Source: Hydractinia symbiolongicarpus (taxonomy: Eukaryota; Cnidaria; Hydrozoa; Anthoathecata; Hydractiniidae). From it: 64,000 nt of DNA. Under the pieces are notes generated by a model that saw only the letters and a list, made by a program, of their open reading frames with translations, did not search any database and was not told the origin of the DNA. The translations under genes were made by a program, and so were the position numbers. Below are positions 52,378 to 63,181 of this stretch, one piece after another. Every line of letters starts with the position of its first letter. The first letter of the stretch is position 1. Location: positions 17,670,001-17,734,000 of the forward strand of contig NC_079876.1 of NCBI RefSeq assembly GCF_029227915.1, written 5' to 3'.

Positions 52378-52449
52378 GCGTCGGTGGTGTAAAGGTTGAC
52401 ATTGTTGCCTTTCAAGAAATAGATCCGGGTTCGATTCCCGGCCGACGCA
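52378..52449 (+). tRNA. tRNA-Gly body, class N, anticodon UUC
   Basis: A21G, G22A, C35T, C40A. Confidence 0.5.
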
Positions 52450-52654
52450 TTTGGCTGTTAGATTTCATGTTCTAGTCTATTAAATTCAGTTTTTGTGGTT
52501 CCTACTTAAAAGATGATTAGGAGGACAAATTTTTTTTGACACTTATTGTTTTCAAGTTGTGAAGACACAAGAGAAATGCATATAATACGAAAGATGTCCT
52601 TACTTTGATCGCGAAAGTACCTTACCTGCAATAACTCCAACAATTCTGCTGTCA

Positions 52655-52726
52655 GCGTCGGTGGTGTAAAGATTAGCATTGTGGCCTTCCAAGCAATAGA
52701 TCCGGGTTCGATTCCCAGCCGACGCA
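52655..52726 (+). tRNA. tRNA-Gly(UCC), class A variant
   Basis: G19A, T29G, G64A. Confidence 0.5.
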
Positions 52727-52931
52727 TTTGGCTGTTAGATTTCATGTTCTAGTCTATTAAATTCAGTTTTTGTGGTTCCTACTTAAAAGATGATTAGGAG
52801 GACAAATTTTTTTTGACACTTATTGTTTTCAAGTTGTGAAGACACAAGGGAAATGCATATAATTCTAAAGATGCCCTTATTTTGATCGCGAAAGTACCTT
52901 ACCTGTAATAACTCCAACAATTCTTCTGTCA

Positions 52932-53003
52932 GCGTCGGTGGTGTAAAGGTTAGCATTGTTGCCTTCCAAGCAATAGATCCGGGTTCGATTCCTGGCCGAT
53001 GCA
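52932..53003 (+). tRNA. trnG(ucc): tRNA-Gly(UCC), C63T/C70T
   Basis: Both changes make G-T wobbles with G51 and G3; all stems stay paired. Confidence 0.82.
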
Positions 53004-53209
53004 TTTCGGTGCTAGACTACATGTTCTAGTCTATTAAATTCAGTACGTGTAGTTTCTACTTTGAAGGTGATTAGCAGGGCAAATATTGTTTGGATAGTTA
53101 ATGTTTTCAAGTTGTGAAGACACAAGGGAAATGCATAAAATACGAAGGATGCCCTTATTTTGATCGCGAAAGTGCCTTACCTGCAATACCTCCAACAATT
53201 CTGCTGTCA

Positions 53210-53281
53210 GCGTCGGTGGTGTAAAAGTTATTATTTTTGTCTTCCAAGTAAAAGATCCTGGTTCACTTCCCAGTTGACGCA
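53210..53281 (+). pseudogene. tRNA-Gly relic, class P
   Basis: CAAGTAAAAG form. Confidence 0.8.
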
Positions 53282-53485
53282 TTTGGCTGCTAGATATGAT
53301 GTTCTAGTCTATTAAATTCTGTACGTGTGGGTTTTCCTTTGAAGATGATTAGGAGGGCAACTTGTTTTTGCCAGCTAATGTTTTCAAGTTGTGCAGACAC
53401 AAGGGAAATGCATATAACACGAAAGATGTCCTTACTTTGATCGCGAAAGTACCTACCTGTCATAACTCCAACAATTCTGCTGTCA

Positions 53486-53557
53486 GCGTCGGTGGTGTAA
53501 AGGTTGACATTGTTGCCTTTCAAGCAATAGATCCGGGTTCGATTCCCGGCCGACGCA
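53486..53557 (+). tRNA. tRNA-Gly body, class N, anticodon UUC
   Basis: A21G, G22A, C35T; all stems paired. Confidence 0.6.
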
Positions 53558-53762
53558 TTTGGCTGTTAGATTTCATGTTCTAGTCTATTAAATTCAGTTT
53601 TTGTGGTTCCTACTTAAAAGATGATTAGGAGGACAAATTTTTTTTGACACTTATTGTTTTCAAGTTGTGAAGACACAAGGGAAATGCATATAATACGAAG
53701 GATGTCCTTACTTTGATCGCGAAAGTACCTCACCTGCAATAACTCCAACAATACTTTTGTCA

Positions 53763-53834
53763 GCGTCGGTGGTGTAAAGGTTAGCATTGTTGCCTTCCAA
53801 GCAATAGATCCGGGTTCGGTTCCCGGCCGACGCA
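53763..53834 (+). tRNA. tRNA-Gly(UCC), class G variant
   Basis: A58G only. Confidence 0.65.
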
Positions 53835-54040
53835 TTTCGCTGATAGACTACATGTTCTAGTCTATTAAATTCAGTACGTGTCGTTTCTACTTTGAAGGTG
53901 ATTAGCAGGGCAAATATTGTTTGGGCAGTTAATGTTTTCAAGTTTTGAAGACACAAGGGAAATGCATATAATACGAAGGATGCCCTTATTTTGATCGCGA
54001 AAGTGCCTTACCTGCAATACCTCCAACAATTCTGCTGTCA

Positions 54041-54112
54041 GCGTCGGTGGTGTAAAAGTTATTATTTTTGTCTTCCAAGCAAAAGATCCTGGTTCACTTC
54101 CCAGTTGACGCA
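54041..54112 (+). pseudogene. tRNA-Gly relic, class P
   Basis: Class P with T43A. Confidence 0.8.
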
Positions 54113-54317
54113 TTTGGCTGCTAGATATGATGTTCTAGTCTATTAAATTCTGTACGTGTGGGTTCTCCTTTGAAGATGATTAGGAGGGCAACTTGTTTTT
54201 GCCAGCTAATGTTTTCAAGTTGTGCAGACGCAAGGGAAATGCATATAACACGAAAGATGTCCTTACTTTGATCGCGAAAGTACCTTACCTGTCATAACTC
54301 CAACAATTCTGCTGTCA

Positions 54318-54389
54318 GCGTCGGTGGTGTAAAGGTTGACATTGTTGCCTTTCAAGCAATAGATCCGGGTTCGATTCCCGGCTGACGCA
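54318..54389 (+). tRNA. tRNA-Gly body, class N, anticodon UUC
   Basis: A21G, G22A, C35T, C67T (wobble with G6). Confidence 0.58.
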
Positions 54390-54594
54390 TTTGGCTGTTA
54401 GATTTCATGTTTTAGTCTATTAAACTCAGTTTTTGTGGTTCCTACTTAAAAGATGATTAGGAGGACAAATTTTTTTTGACACTTATTGTTTTCAAGTTGT
54501 GAAGACACAAGGGAAATGCATATAATACGAAAGATGTCCTTACTTTGATCGCGAAAGTACCTTACCTGCAATAACTCCAACAATTCTGCTGTCA

Positions 54595-54666
54595 GCGTCG
54601 GTGGTGTAAAGATTAGCATTGTGGCCTTCCAAGCAATAGATCCGGGTTCGATTCCCGGCCGACGCA
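54595..54666 (+). tRNA. tRNA-Gly(UCC), class A variant
   Basis: G19A, T29G only. Confidence 0.55.
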
Positions 54667-54871
54667 TTTGGCTGTTAGATTTCATGTTCTAGTCTATTAA
54701 ATTCAGTTTTTGTGGTTCCTACTTAAAAGATGATTAGGAGGACAAATTTTTTTTGACACTTATTGTTTTCAAGTTGTGAAGACACAAGGGAAATGCATAT
54801 AATACGAAGGATGTCCTTACTTTGATCGCGAAAGTACCTTACCTGCAATAACTCCAACAATACTTTTGTCA

Positions 54872-54943
54872 GCGTCGGTGGTGTAAAGGTTAGCATTGTT
54901 GCCTTCCAAGCAATAGATCCGGGTTCGGTTCCCGGCCGACGCA
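54872..54943 (+). tRNA. tRNA-Gly(UCC), class G variant
   Basis: A58G only. Confidence 0.65.
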
Positions 54944-55149
54944 TTTCGCTGCTAGACTACATGTTCTAGTCTATTAAATTCAGTACGTGTCGTTTCTACT
55001 TTGAAGGTGATTAGCAGGGCAAATATTGTTTGGACAGTTAATGTTTTCAAGTTTTGAAGACACAAGGGAAATGCATATAATACGAAGGATGCCCTTATTT
55101 TGATCGCGAAAGTGCCTTACCTGCAATACCTCCAACAATTCTGCTGTCA

Positions 55150-55221
55150 GCGTCGGTGGTGTAAAAGTTATTATTTTTGTCTTCCAAGCAAAAGATCCTG
55201 GTTCACTTCCCAGTTGACGCA
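55150..55221 (+). pseudogene. tRNA-Gly relic, class P
   Basis: Class P with T43A. Confidence 0.8.
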
Positions 55222-55426
55222 TTTGGCTGCTAGATATGATGTTCTAGTCTATTAAATTCTGTACGTGTGGGTTCTCCTTTGAAGATGATTAGGAGGGCAA
55301 CTTGTTTTTGCCAGCTAATGTTTTCAAGTTGTGCAGACGCAAGGGAAATGCATATAACACGAAAGATGTCCTTACTTTGATCGCGAAAGTACCTTACCTG
55401 TCATAACTCCAACAATTCTGCTGTCA

Positions 55427-55498
55427 GCGTCGGTGGTGTAAAGGTTGACATTGTTGCCTTTCAAGCAATAGATCCGGGTTCGATTCCCGGCTGACGCA
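55427..55498 (+). tRNA. tRNA-Gly body, class N, anticodon UUC
   Basis: Same as 54318, one 4-unit repeat later. Confidence 0.58.
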
Positions 55499-55703
55499 TT
55501 TGGCTGTTAGATTTCATGTTCTAGTCTATTAAACTCAGTTTTTGTGGTTCCTACTTAAAAGATGATTAGGAGGACAAATTTTTTTTGACACTTATTGTTT
55601 TCAAGTTGTGAAGACACAAGGGAAATGCATATAATACGAAAGATGTCCTTACTTTGATCGCGAAAGTACCTTACCTGCAATAACTCCAACAATTCTGCTG
55701 TCA

Positions 55704-55775
55704 GCGTCGGTGGTGTAAAGATTAGCATTGTGGCCTTCCAAGCAATAGATCCGGGTTCGATTCCCGGCCGACGCA
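55704..55775 (+). tRNA. tRNA-Gly(UCC), class A variant
   Basis: G19A, T29G only. Confidence 0.55.
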
Positions 55776-55980
55776 TTTGGCTGTTAGATTTCATGTTCTA
55801 GTCTATTAAATTCAGTTTTTGTGGTTCCTACTTAAAAGATGATTAGGAGGACAAATTTTTTTGGACACTTATTGTTTTCAAGTTGTGAAGACACAAGGGA
55901 AATGCATATAATTCTAAAGATGCCCTTATTTTGATCGCGAAAGTACCTTAACTGTAATAACTCCAACAATTCTTCTGTCA

Positions 55981-56052
55981 GCGTCGGTGGTGTAAAGGTT
56001 AGCATTGTTGCCTTCCAAGCAATAGATCCGGGTTCGATTCCTGGCCGATGCA
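55981..56052 (+). tRNA. trnG(ucc): tRNA-Gly(UCC), C63T/C70T
   Basis: As 52932; all stems paired. Confidence 0.82.
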
Positions 56053-56258
56053 TTTCGCTGCTAGACTACATGTTCTAGTCTATTAAATTCATTACGTGTC
56101 GTTTCTACTTTGAAGGTGATTAGCAGGGCAAATATTGATTGGATAGTTAATGTTTTCAAGTTGTGAAGACACAAGGGAAATGCATAAAATACGAAGGATG
56201 CCCTTATTTTGATCGCGAAAGTGCCTTACCTGCAATACCTCCAACAATTCTGCTGTCA

Positions 56259-56329
56259 GCGTCGGTGGTGTAAATGTTATTATTTTTGTCTTCCAAGCAA
56301 AAATCCTGGTTCACTTCCCAGTTGACGCA
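56259..56329 (+). pseudogene. tRNA-Gly relic, class P with deletion
   Basis: AAATGTTATT in the D arm and one base lost before the T arm. 71 nt. Confidence 0.85.
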
Positions 56330-56534
56330 TTTGGCTGCTAGATATGATGTTCTAGTCTATTAAATTCTGTACGTGTGGGTTTTCCTTTGAAGATGATTAG
56401 GAGGGCAACTTGTTTTTGCCAGCTAATGTTTTCAAGTTGTGCAGACACAAGGGAAATGCATATAACACGAAAGATGTCCTTACTTTGATCGCGAAAGTAC
56501 CTTACCTGTCATAACTCCAACAATTCTGCTGTCA

Positions 56535-56606
56535 GCGTCGGTGGTGTAAAGGTTGACATTGTTGCCTTTCAACCAATAGATCCGGGTTCGATTCCCGGCC
56601 GACGCA
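56535..56606 (+). tRNA. tRNA-Gly body, class N, anticodon UUC
   Basis: A21G, G22A, C35T, G39C (pair 31-39 lost). Confidence 0.5.
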
Positions 56607-56811
56607 TTTGGCTGTTAGATTTCATGTTCTAGTCTATTAAATTCAGTTTTTGTGGTTCCTACTTAAAAGATGATTAGGAGGACAAATTTTTTTTGACACT
56701 TATTGTTTTCAAGTTGTGAAGACACAAGGGAAATGCATATAATACGAAAGAGGTCCTTACTTTGATCGCGAAAGTACCTTACCTGCAATAACTCCAACAA
56801 TTCTGCTGTCA

Positions 56812-56883
56812 GCGTCGGTGGTGTAAAGATTAGCATTGTGGCCTTCCAAGCAATAGATCCGGGTTCGATTCCCGGCCGACGCA
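56812..56883 (+). tRNA. tRNA-Gly(UCC), class A variant
   Basis: G19A, T29G only. Confidence 0.55.
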
Positions 56884-57088
56884 TTTGGCTGTTAGATTTC
56901 ATGTTCTAGTCTATTAAATTCAGTTTTTGTGGTTCCTACTTAAAAGATGATTAGGCGGACAAATTTTTTTTGACTATTATTGCTTTCAAGTTGTGAAGAC
57001 ACAAGGGAAATGCATATAATTCTAAAGATGCCCTTATTTTGATCGCGAAAGTACCTTACCTGTAATAACTCCAACAATTCTTCTGTCA

Positions 57089-57160
57089 GCGTCGGTGGTG
57101 TAAAGGTTAGCATTTTTGCCTTCCAAGCAATAGATCCGGGTTCAATTCCCGGCCGACGCA
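57089..57160 (+). tRNA. tRNA-Gly(UCC), G27T/G57A
   Basis: One anticodon-stem pair lost; B box GGTTCAATTCC. Confidence 0.6.
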
Positions 57161-57364
57161 TTTCGCAACTAGATTATATGTTCTAGTCTATTAAATTCAG
57201 TACGTGTCGTTTCTACTTTGAAGATGATTAGGAGGGCAACTTGTTTTTGCCAGGAAATGTTTTCAAGTTGTGAAGACACAAGGAAATGCATATAATACGA
57301 AGGATGTCCTTACTTTGATCGCGAAAGTACCTTACCTGCAAAAACTCCAACAATACTTTTGTCA

Positions 57365-57436
57365 GCGTCGGTGGTGTAAAGGTTAGCATTGTTGCCTTCC
57401 AAGCAATAGATCCGGGTTCGGTTCCTGGCCGATGCA
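57365..57436 (+). tRNA. tRNA-Gly(UCC), class G variant
   Basis: A58G, C63T, C70T. Confidence 0.58.
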
Positions 57437-57642
57437 TTTCGCTGCTAGACTACATGTTCTAGTCTATTAAATTCAGTACGTGTCGTTTCTACTTTGAAGG
57501 TGATTAGCAGGGCAAGTATTGTTTGGACAGTTAATGTTTTCAAGTTGTGAAGACACAAGGGAAATGCATAAAATACGAAGGATGCCCTTATTTTGATCGC
57601 GAAAGTACCTTACCTGCAATAACTCCAACAATTCTGCTGTCA

Positions 57643-57714
57643 GCGTCGGTGGTGTAAAGATTAGCTTTGTGGCCTTCCAAGCAATAGATCCGGGTTCGAT
57701 TCCCGGCCGACGCA
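57643..57714 (+). tRNA. tRNA-Gly(UCC), class A variant
   Basis: G19A, A24T, T29G. Confidence 0.45.
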
Positions 57715-57919
57715 TTTGGCTGTTACATTTCATGTTCTAGTCTATTAAATTCAGTTTTTGTGGTTCCTACTTAAAAGATGATTAGGAGGACAAATTTTTT
57801 TTGACACTTATTGTTTTCAAGTTGTGAAGACACAAGGGAAATGCATATAATACGTAAGATGCCCTTATTTTGATCGCAAAAGTACCTTACCTGCAATAAC
57901 TCCAACAATTCTGCTGTCA

Positions 57920-57991
57920 GCGTCGGTGGTGTAAAGATTAGCTTTGTGGCCTTCCAAGCAATAGATCCAGGTTCGATTCCCGGCCGACGCA
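57920..57991 (+). tRNA. tRNA-Gly(UCC), class A variant
   Basis: G19A, A24T, T29G, G51A. Confidence 0.4.
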
Positions 57992-58195
57992 TTTGGCTGT
58001 TAGATTTCATGTTCTAGTCTATTAAATTCAGTTTTTGTGGTTCCTACTTAAAAGATGATTAGGAGGACAATTTTTTTTGACACTTATTGTTTTCAAGTTG
58101 TGAAGACACAAGGGAAATGCATATAATTCTAAAGATGCCCTTATTTTGATCGCGAAAGTACCTTACCTGTAATAACTCCAACAATACTTCTGTCA

Positions 58196-58267
58196 GCGTC
58201 GGTGGTGTAAAGGCTAGCATTGTTGCCTTCCAAGCAATAGATCCGGGTTCGTATCCCGGCCGACGCA
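58196..58267 (+). tRNA. tRNA-Gly(UCC), T20C/A58T
   Basis: T loop TTCGTAT loses A58; rest intact. Confidence 0.6.
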
Positions 58268-58350
58268 TTTGGCTACTAGATTACATGTTCTAGTCTATTA
58301 AATTCAGTACGTGTCGTTTCTACTTTGAAGATGATTAGGAAGGCAAATTT

Positions 58351-58440
58351 TGTTTGGACAGTTAATGGACAGTTAATGTTTTCTACTTTGAAGGTGATTA
58401 GGAGGACAAATTTTGTTTGGACAGTTAATGTTTTCAAGTT
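58351..58440 (+). repeat. Scrambled spacer
   Basis: GGACAGTTAAT is present twice back to back. The spacer then jumps from AATGTTTTC to TACTTTGAAGG and restarts, so part of the spacer is repeated. A short slippage plus a junction at shared TTTC explains it. Confidence 0.7.
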
Positions 58441-58536
58441 GTGAAAACACAAGGGAAGTGCATATAATACGAAAGATGCCCTTATTTTGATCGCGAAAGT
58501 ACCTTACCTGCAATAACTCCAACAATTCTGCTGCCA

Positions 58537-58607
58537 CCGGCGGTGGTGTAAAGGTTAGTATTGTTGCCTTCCAAGCAATAGATCCGGTTTCGATTCCGGC
58601 CGACTCA
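58537..58607 (+). pseudogene. tRNA-Gly relic, class C/V hybrid
   Basis: Tail CCGACTCA. 71 nt. Lies just after the scrambled spacer. Confidence 0.75.
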
Positions 58608-58813
58608 TTTGGCTGCTTGTTTTGATGTTCTAGTCTATTAAATTGTGTACGTGTGGGTTCTCCTTTGAAGATGATTAGGAAGGCAAATTTTGTTTGGACA
58701 GTTAATGTTTTCAAGTTGTGAAAACACAAGGGAAATGCATATAATTCTAAAGATGCCCTTATTTTGATCGCGAAAGTATCTTGCCTGTAATAACCCCAAC
58801 AATACTTCTGTCG

Positions 58814-58885
58814 GCGTCGGTGGTGTAAAGGTTAGTATTGTTGCCTTCCAAGCAATAGATCCGGTTTCAATTCCAGGCCGACCCA
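58814..58885 (+). pseudogene. tRNA-Gly relic, class V
   Basis: T arm GGTTTCAATTCCAGG; length back to 72 nt by an extra base. Confidence 0.75.
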
Positions 58886-59090
58886 TTTGGCTGCTTGTTT
58901 TGATGTTCTAGTCTATTAAATTGTGTACGTGTGGGTTCTCCTTTGAAGATGATTAGGTGGGCAACTTGTTTTTGCCAGAAAATATTTTCAAGTTGTGAAG
59001 ACACAAGGGAAATGCATATAATACGAAAGATGTCCTTACTTTGATCGCGAAAGTACCTTACCTGCCATAACTCCAACAATTCTTCTGTCA

Positions 59091-59162
59091 GCGTCCGTGG
59101 TGTAAAGGTTAGCATTGTTGCCTTCCAAGCAATAGATCCGGGTTCGATTCCCGGCCGACGCA
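59091..59162 (+). tRNA. tRNA-Gly(UCC), G6C
   Basis: G6C opens one acceptor pair; rest consensus. Confidence 0.7.
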
Positions 59163-59367
59163 TTTCGCTACTAGATTACATGTTCTAGTCTATTAAATTC
59201 AGAACGTGTCGTTTCTACTTTGAAGATGATTAGGAGGGCAACTTGTTTTTGCCAGGAAATGTTTTCAAGTTGTGAAGACACAAGGGAAATGCATATAATA
59301 CAAAAGATGTCCTTACTTTGATTGCGAAAGTACCTTACCTGCAATAACTCCAACAATTCTGCTGCCA

Positions 59368-59439
59368 GCGTCGGTGGTGTAAAGATTAGCATTGTGGCCT
59401 TCCAAGCAATAGATCCGGGTTCGATTCCTGGCCGACGCA
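59368..59439 (+). tRNA. tRNA-Gly(UCC), class A variant
   Basis: G19A, T29G, C63T. Confidence 0.52.
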
Positions 59440-59644
59440 TTTGGCTGTTGGATTTCATGTTCTAGTCTATTAAAATCAGTTTTTGTGGTTCCAACTTAAA
59501 AGATGATTAGGAGGACAAATTTTTTTTGACACTTATTGTTTTCAAGTTGTGAAGACACAAGGGAAATGCATATAATACGAAGGATGTCCTTACTTTGATC
59601 GCGAAAGTACCTTACCTGCAATAACTCTAAAAATACTTTTGTCA

Positions 59645-59716
59645 GCGTCGGTGGTGTAAAGGTTAGCATTTTTGCCTTCCAAGCAATAGATCCGGGTTCG
59701 GTTCCCGGCCGACGCA
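59645..59716 (+). tRNA. tRNA-Gly(UCC), class G variant
   Basis: A58G, G27T. Confidence 0.58.
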
Positions 59717-59922
59717 TTTCGCTGCTAGACTACATGTTCTAGTCTATTAAATTCAGTACGTGTCGTTTCTACTTTGAAGGTGATTAGCAGGGCAAATATT
59801 GTTTGGACAGTTAATGTTTTCAAGTTTTGAGGACACAAGGGAAATGCATATAATACGAAGGATGCCCTTATTTTGATCGCGAAAGTGCCTTACCTGCAAT
59901 ACCTCCAACAATTCTGCTGTCA

Positions 59923-59994
59923 GCGTCGGTGGTGTAAAAGTTATTATTTTTGTCTTCCAAGCAAAAGATCCTGGTTCACTTCCCAGTTGACGCA
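59923..59994 (+). pseudogene. tRNA-Gly relic, class P
   Basis: Class P with T43A. Confidence 0.8.
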
Positions 59995-60199
59995 TTTGGC
60001 TGCTAGATATGATGTTCTAGTCTATTAAATTCTGTACGTGTGGGTTCTCCTTTGAAGATGATTAGGAGGGCAACTTGTTTTTGCCAGCTAATGTTTTCAA
60101 GCTGTGCAGACGCAAGGGAAATGCATATAACACGAAAGATGTCCTTACTTTGATCGCGAAAGTACCTTACCTGTCATAACTCCAACAATTCTGCTGTCA

Positions 60200-60271
60200 G
60201 CGTCGGTGGTGTAAAGGTTGACATTGTTGCCTTTCAAGTAATAGATCCGGGTTCGATTCCCGGCCGACGCA
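60200..60271 (+). tRNA. tRNA-Gly body, class N, anticodon UUC
   Basis: A21G, G22A, C35T, C40T (wobble). Confidence 0.55.
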
Positions 60272-60476
60272 TTTGGCTGTTAGATTTCATGTTCTAGTCT
60301 ATTAAATTCAGTTTTTGTGGTTCCTACTTAAAAGATGATTAGGAGGACAAATTTTTTTTGACACTTATTGTTTTCAAGTTGTGAAGACACAAGGGAAATG
60401 CATATAATACGAAAGATGTCCTTACTTTGATCGCGAAAGTACCCTACCTGCAATAACTCCAACAATTCTGCTGTCA

Positions 60477-60548
60477 GCGTCGGTGGTGTAAAGATTAGCA
60501 TTGTGGCCTTCCAAGCAATAGATCCGGGTTCGATTCCCGGCCGACGCA
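60477..60548 (+). tRNA. tRNA-Gly(UCC), class A variant
   Basis: G19A, T29G only. Confidence 0.55.
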
Positions 60549-60753
60549 TTTGGCTGTTAGATTTCATGTTCTAGTCTATTAAATTCAGTTTTTGTGGTTC
60601 CTACTTAAAAGATGACTAGGAGGACAAATTTTTTTTGACACTTATTGTTTTCAAGTTGTGAAGACACAAGGGAAATGCATATAATTCTAAAGATGCCCTT
60701 ATTTTGATCGCGAAAGTACCTTACCTGTAATAACTCCAACAATTCTTCTGTCA

Positions 60754-60825
60754 GCGTCGGTGGTGTAAAGGTTAGCATTGTTGCCTTTCAAGCAATAGAT
60801 CCGGGTTCGATTCCTGGCCGATGCA
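60754..60825 (+). tRNA. tRNA-Gly body with anticodon UUC (Glu)
   Basis: C35T, C63T, C70T; all stems stay paired and A21 is present, so UUC here is not tied to class N. Confidence 0.62.
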
Positions 60826-61031
60826 TTTCGCTGCTAGACTACATGTTCTAGTCTATTAAATTCATTACGTGTCGTTTCTACTTTGAAGGTGATTAGCAGG
60901 GCAAATATTGTTTGGATAGTTAATGTTTTCAAGTTGTGAAGACACAAGGGAAATGCATAAAATACGAAGGATGCCCTTATTTTGATCGCGAAAGTGCCTT
61001 ACCTGCAATACCTCCAACAATTCTGCTGTCA

Positions 61032-61102
61032 GCGTCGGTGGTGTAAAGGTTAGCATTGTTGCCTTCCCAGCAATAGATCCGGTTTCGATTCCAGCCGACC
61101 CA
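61032..61102 (+). pseudogene. tRNA-Gly relic, class V
   Basis: A37C (loop CTTCCCA). 71 nt. Confidence 0.75.
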
Positions 61103-61307
61103 TTTGGCTGCTTGTTTTGATGTTCTAGTCTATTAAATTGTGTACGTGTGGGTTCTCCTTTGAAGATGATTAGGAGGGCAACTTGTTTTTGCCAGAAAAT
61201 ATTTTCAAGTTGTGAAGACACAAGGGAAATGCATATAATACGAAAGATGTCCTTACTTTGATTGCGAAAGTACCTTACCCGCAATAACTCCAACAATTCT
61301 TCTGTCA

Positions 61308-61379
61308 GCGTCGGTGGTGTAAAGGTTAGCATTGTTGCCTTCCAAGCAATAGATCCGGGTTCGATTCCCGGCCGACGCA
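61308..61379 (+). tRNA. trnG(ucc): tRNA-Gly(UCC), consensus
   Basis: All 72 bases consensus. Confidence 0.93.
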
Positions 61380-61584
61380 TTTCGCTACTAGATTACATCT
61401 TCTAGTCTATTAAATTCAGAACGTGTCGTTTCTACTTTGAAGATGATTAGGAGGGCAACTTGTTTTTGCCAGGAAATGTTTTCAAGTTGTGAAGACACAA
61501 GGGAAATGCATATAATACAAAAGATGTCCTTACTTTGATCGCGAAAGTACCTTACCTGCAATAACTCCAACAATTCTGCTGTCA

Positions 61585-61652
61585 GCGTCGGTGGTGTAAA
61601 GATTAGCATTGTGGCCAGGCAATAGATCCGTGTTTGATTCCCGGCCGACGCA
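61585..61652 (+). pseudogene. tRNA-Gly relic, class A with anticodon deleted
   Basis: 68 nt: GTGGCCAGGCAATAG, four bases including the anticodon are gone; G52T and C56T. Confidence 0.85.
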
Positions 61653-61858
61653 TTTGGCTGTTGGATTTCATGTTCTAGTCTATTAAATTCAGTTTTTGTG
61701 GTTCCTACTTAAAAGATGATTAGGAGGACAAATTTTTTTTTGACACTTATTGTTTTCAAGTTGTGAAGACACAAGGGAAATGCATATAATTCTAAAGATG
61801 CCCTTATTTTGATCGCGAAAGTACCTTTCCTGTAATAACACCAACAATTCTTCTGTCA

Positions 61859-61930
61859 GCGTCGGTGGTGTAAAGGTTAGCATTGTTGCCTTCCAAGCAA
61901 TAGATCCGGGTTCGATTCCCGGCCGACGCA
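61859..61930 (+). tRNA. trnG(ucc): tRNA-Gly(UCC), consensus
   Basis: All 72 bases consensus. Confidence 0.93.
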
Positions 61931-62135
61931 TTTCGCTACTAGATTACATGTTCTAGTCTATTAAATTCAGTAAGTGTCGTTTCTACTTTGAAGATGATTA
62001 GGAGGGCAACTTGTTTTTGCCAGGAAATGTTTTCAAGTTGTGAAGACACAAGGGAAATGCATATAATACGAAGGATGTCCTTACTTTGATCGCGAAAGTA
62101 CCTTACCTGCAATAACTCCAACAATACTTTTGTCA

Positions 62136-62207
62136 GCGTCGGTGGTGTAAAGGTTAGCATTGTTGCCTTCCAAGCAATAGATCCGGGTTCGGTTCCCGGC
62201 CGACGCA
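62136..62207 (+). tRNA. tRNA-Gly(UCC), class G variant
   Basis: A58G only. Confidence 0.65.
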
Positions 62208-62413
62208 TTTCGCTGCTAGACTACATGTTCTAGTCTATTAAATTCAGTACGTGTCGTTTCTACTTTGAAGGTGATTAGCAGGGCAAATATTGTTTGGACA
62301 GTTAATGTTTTCAAGTTTTGAAGACACAAGGGAAATGCATATAATACGAAGGATGCCCTTATTTTGATCGCGAAAGTGCCTTACCTGCAATACCTCCAAC
62401 AATTCTGCTGTCA

Positions 62414-62485
62414 GGGTCGGTGGTGTAAAAGTTATTATTTTTGTCTTCCAAGCAAAAGATCCTGGTTCACTTCCCAGTTGACGCA
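62414..62485 (+). pseudogene. tRNA-Gly relic, class P
   Basis: Class P with C2G and T43A. Confidence 0.8.
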
Positions 62486-62690
62486 TTTGGCTGCTAGATA
62501 TGATGTTCTAGTCTATTAAATTCTGTACGTGTTGGTTCTCCTTTGAAGATGATTAGGAGGGCAACTTGTTTTTGCCAGCTAATGTTTTCAAGTTGTGCAG
62601 ACACAAGGGAAATGCATATAATACGAAAGATGTCCTTACTTTGATCGCGAAATTACCTTACCTGTCATAACTCCAACAATTCTGCTGTCA

Positions 62691-62762
62691 GCGTCGGTGG
62701 TGTAAAGGTTGACATTGTTGCCTTCCAAGCAATAGATCCGGGTTCGATTCCCGGCCGACGCA
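62691..62762 (+). tRNA. tRNA-Gly(UCC), class N variant
   Basis: A21G, G22A; anticodon UCC, unlike class N copies at 48.9-60.3 kb. Confidence 0.7.
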
Positions 62763-62967
62763 TTTGGCTGTTAGATTTCATGTTCTAGTCTATTAAATTC
62801 AGTTTTTGTGGTTCCTACTTAAAAGATGATTAGGAGGACAAATTGTTTTTGACACTTATTGTTTTCAAGTTGTGAAGACACTAGGGAAATGCATATAATA
62901 CGTAATATGCCCTTATTTTGATCGTGAAAGTACCTTACCTGCCATAACTCCAACTATTCTGCTGTCA

Positions 62968-63039
62968 GCGTCGGTGGTGTAAAGGTTAGCATTGCTGCCT
63001 TCCAAGCAATAGATCCGGGTTCGATTCCCGGCCGACGCA
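62968..63039 (+). tRNA. tRNA-Gly(UCC), T28C, with TTTT stop
   Basis: T28C opens one anticodon-stem pair; rest consensus. Confidence 0.7.
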
Positions 63040-63043
63040 TTTT
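63040..63043 (+). terminator. TTTT directly after a tRNA variant
   Basis: T4 abuts the gene end at 63039; duplicated at 63486. Confidence 0.6.
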
Positions 63044-63181
63044 GCTACTAGATTACATGTTCTAGTCTATTAAATTCAGTACGTGTCGTTTCTACTTTAA
63101 AGATGATTAGGAGGGCAACTTGTTTTTGCCAGGATTGTTTTCAAGTTGTGAAGACACAAGGGAAATGCATATAATACGAAA

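Larger units (their letters stand above)
51823..56883 (+). repeat. 4-unit higher-order repeat G-P-N-A
   Basis: Units at 53763, 54041, 54318 and 54595 recur at 54872, 55150, 55427 and 55704, each offset 1,109 bp. Flanking rounds starting at 51823, 52932 and 55981 keep the P-N order with a G or intact first member; one round lacks its A. Confidence 0.85.
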
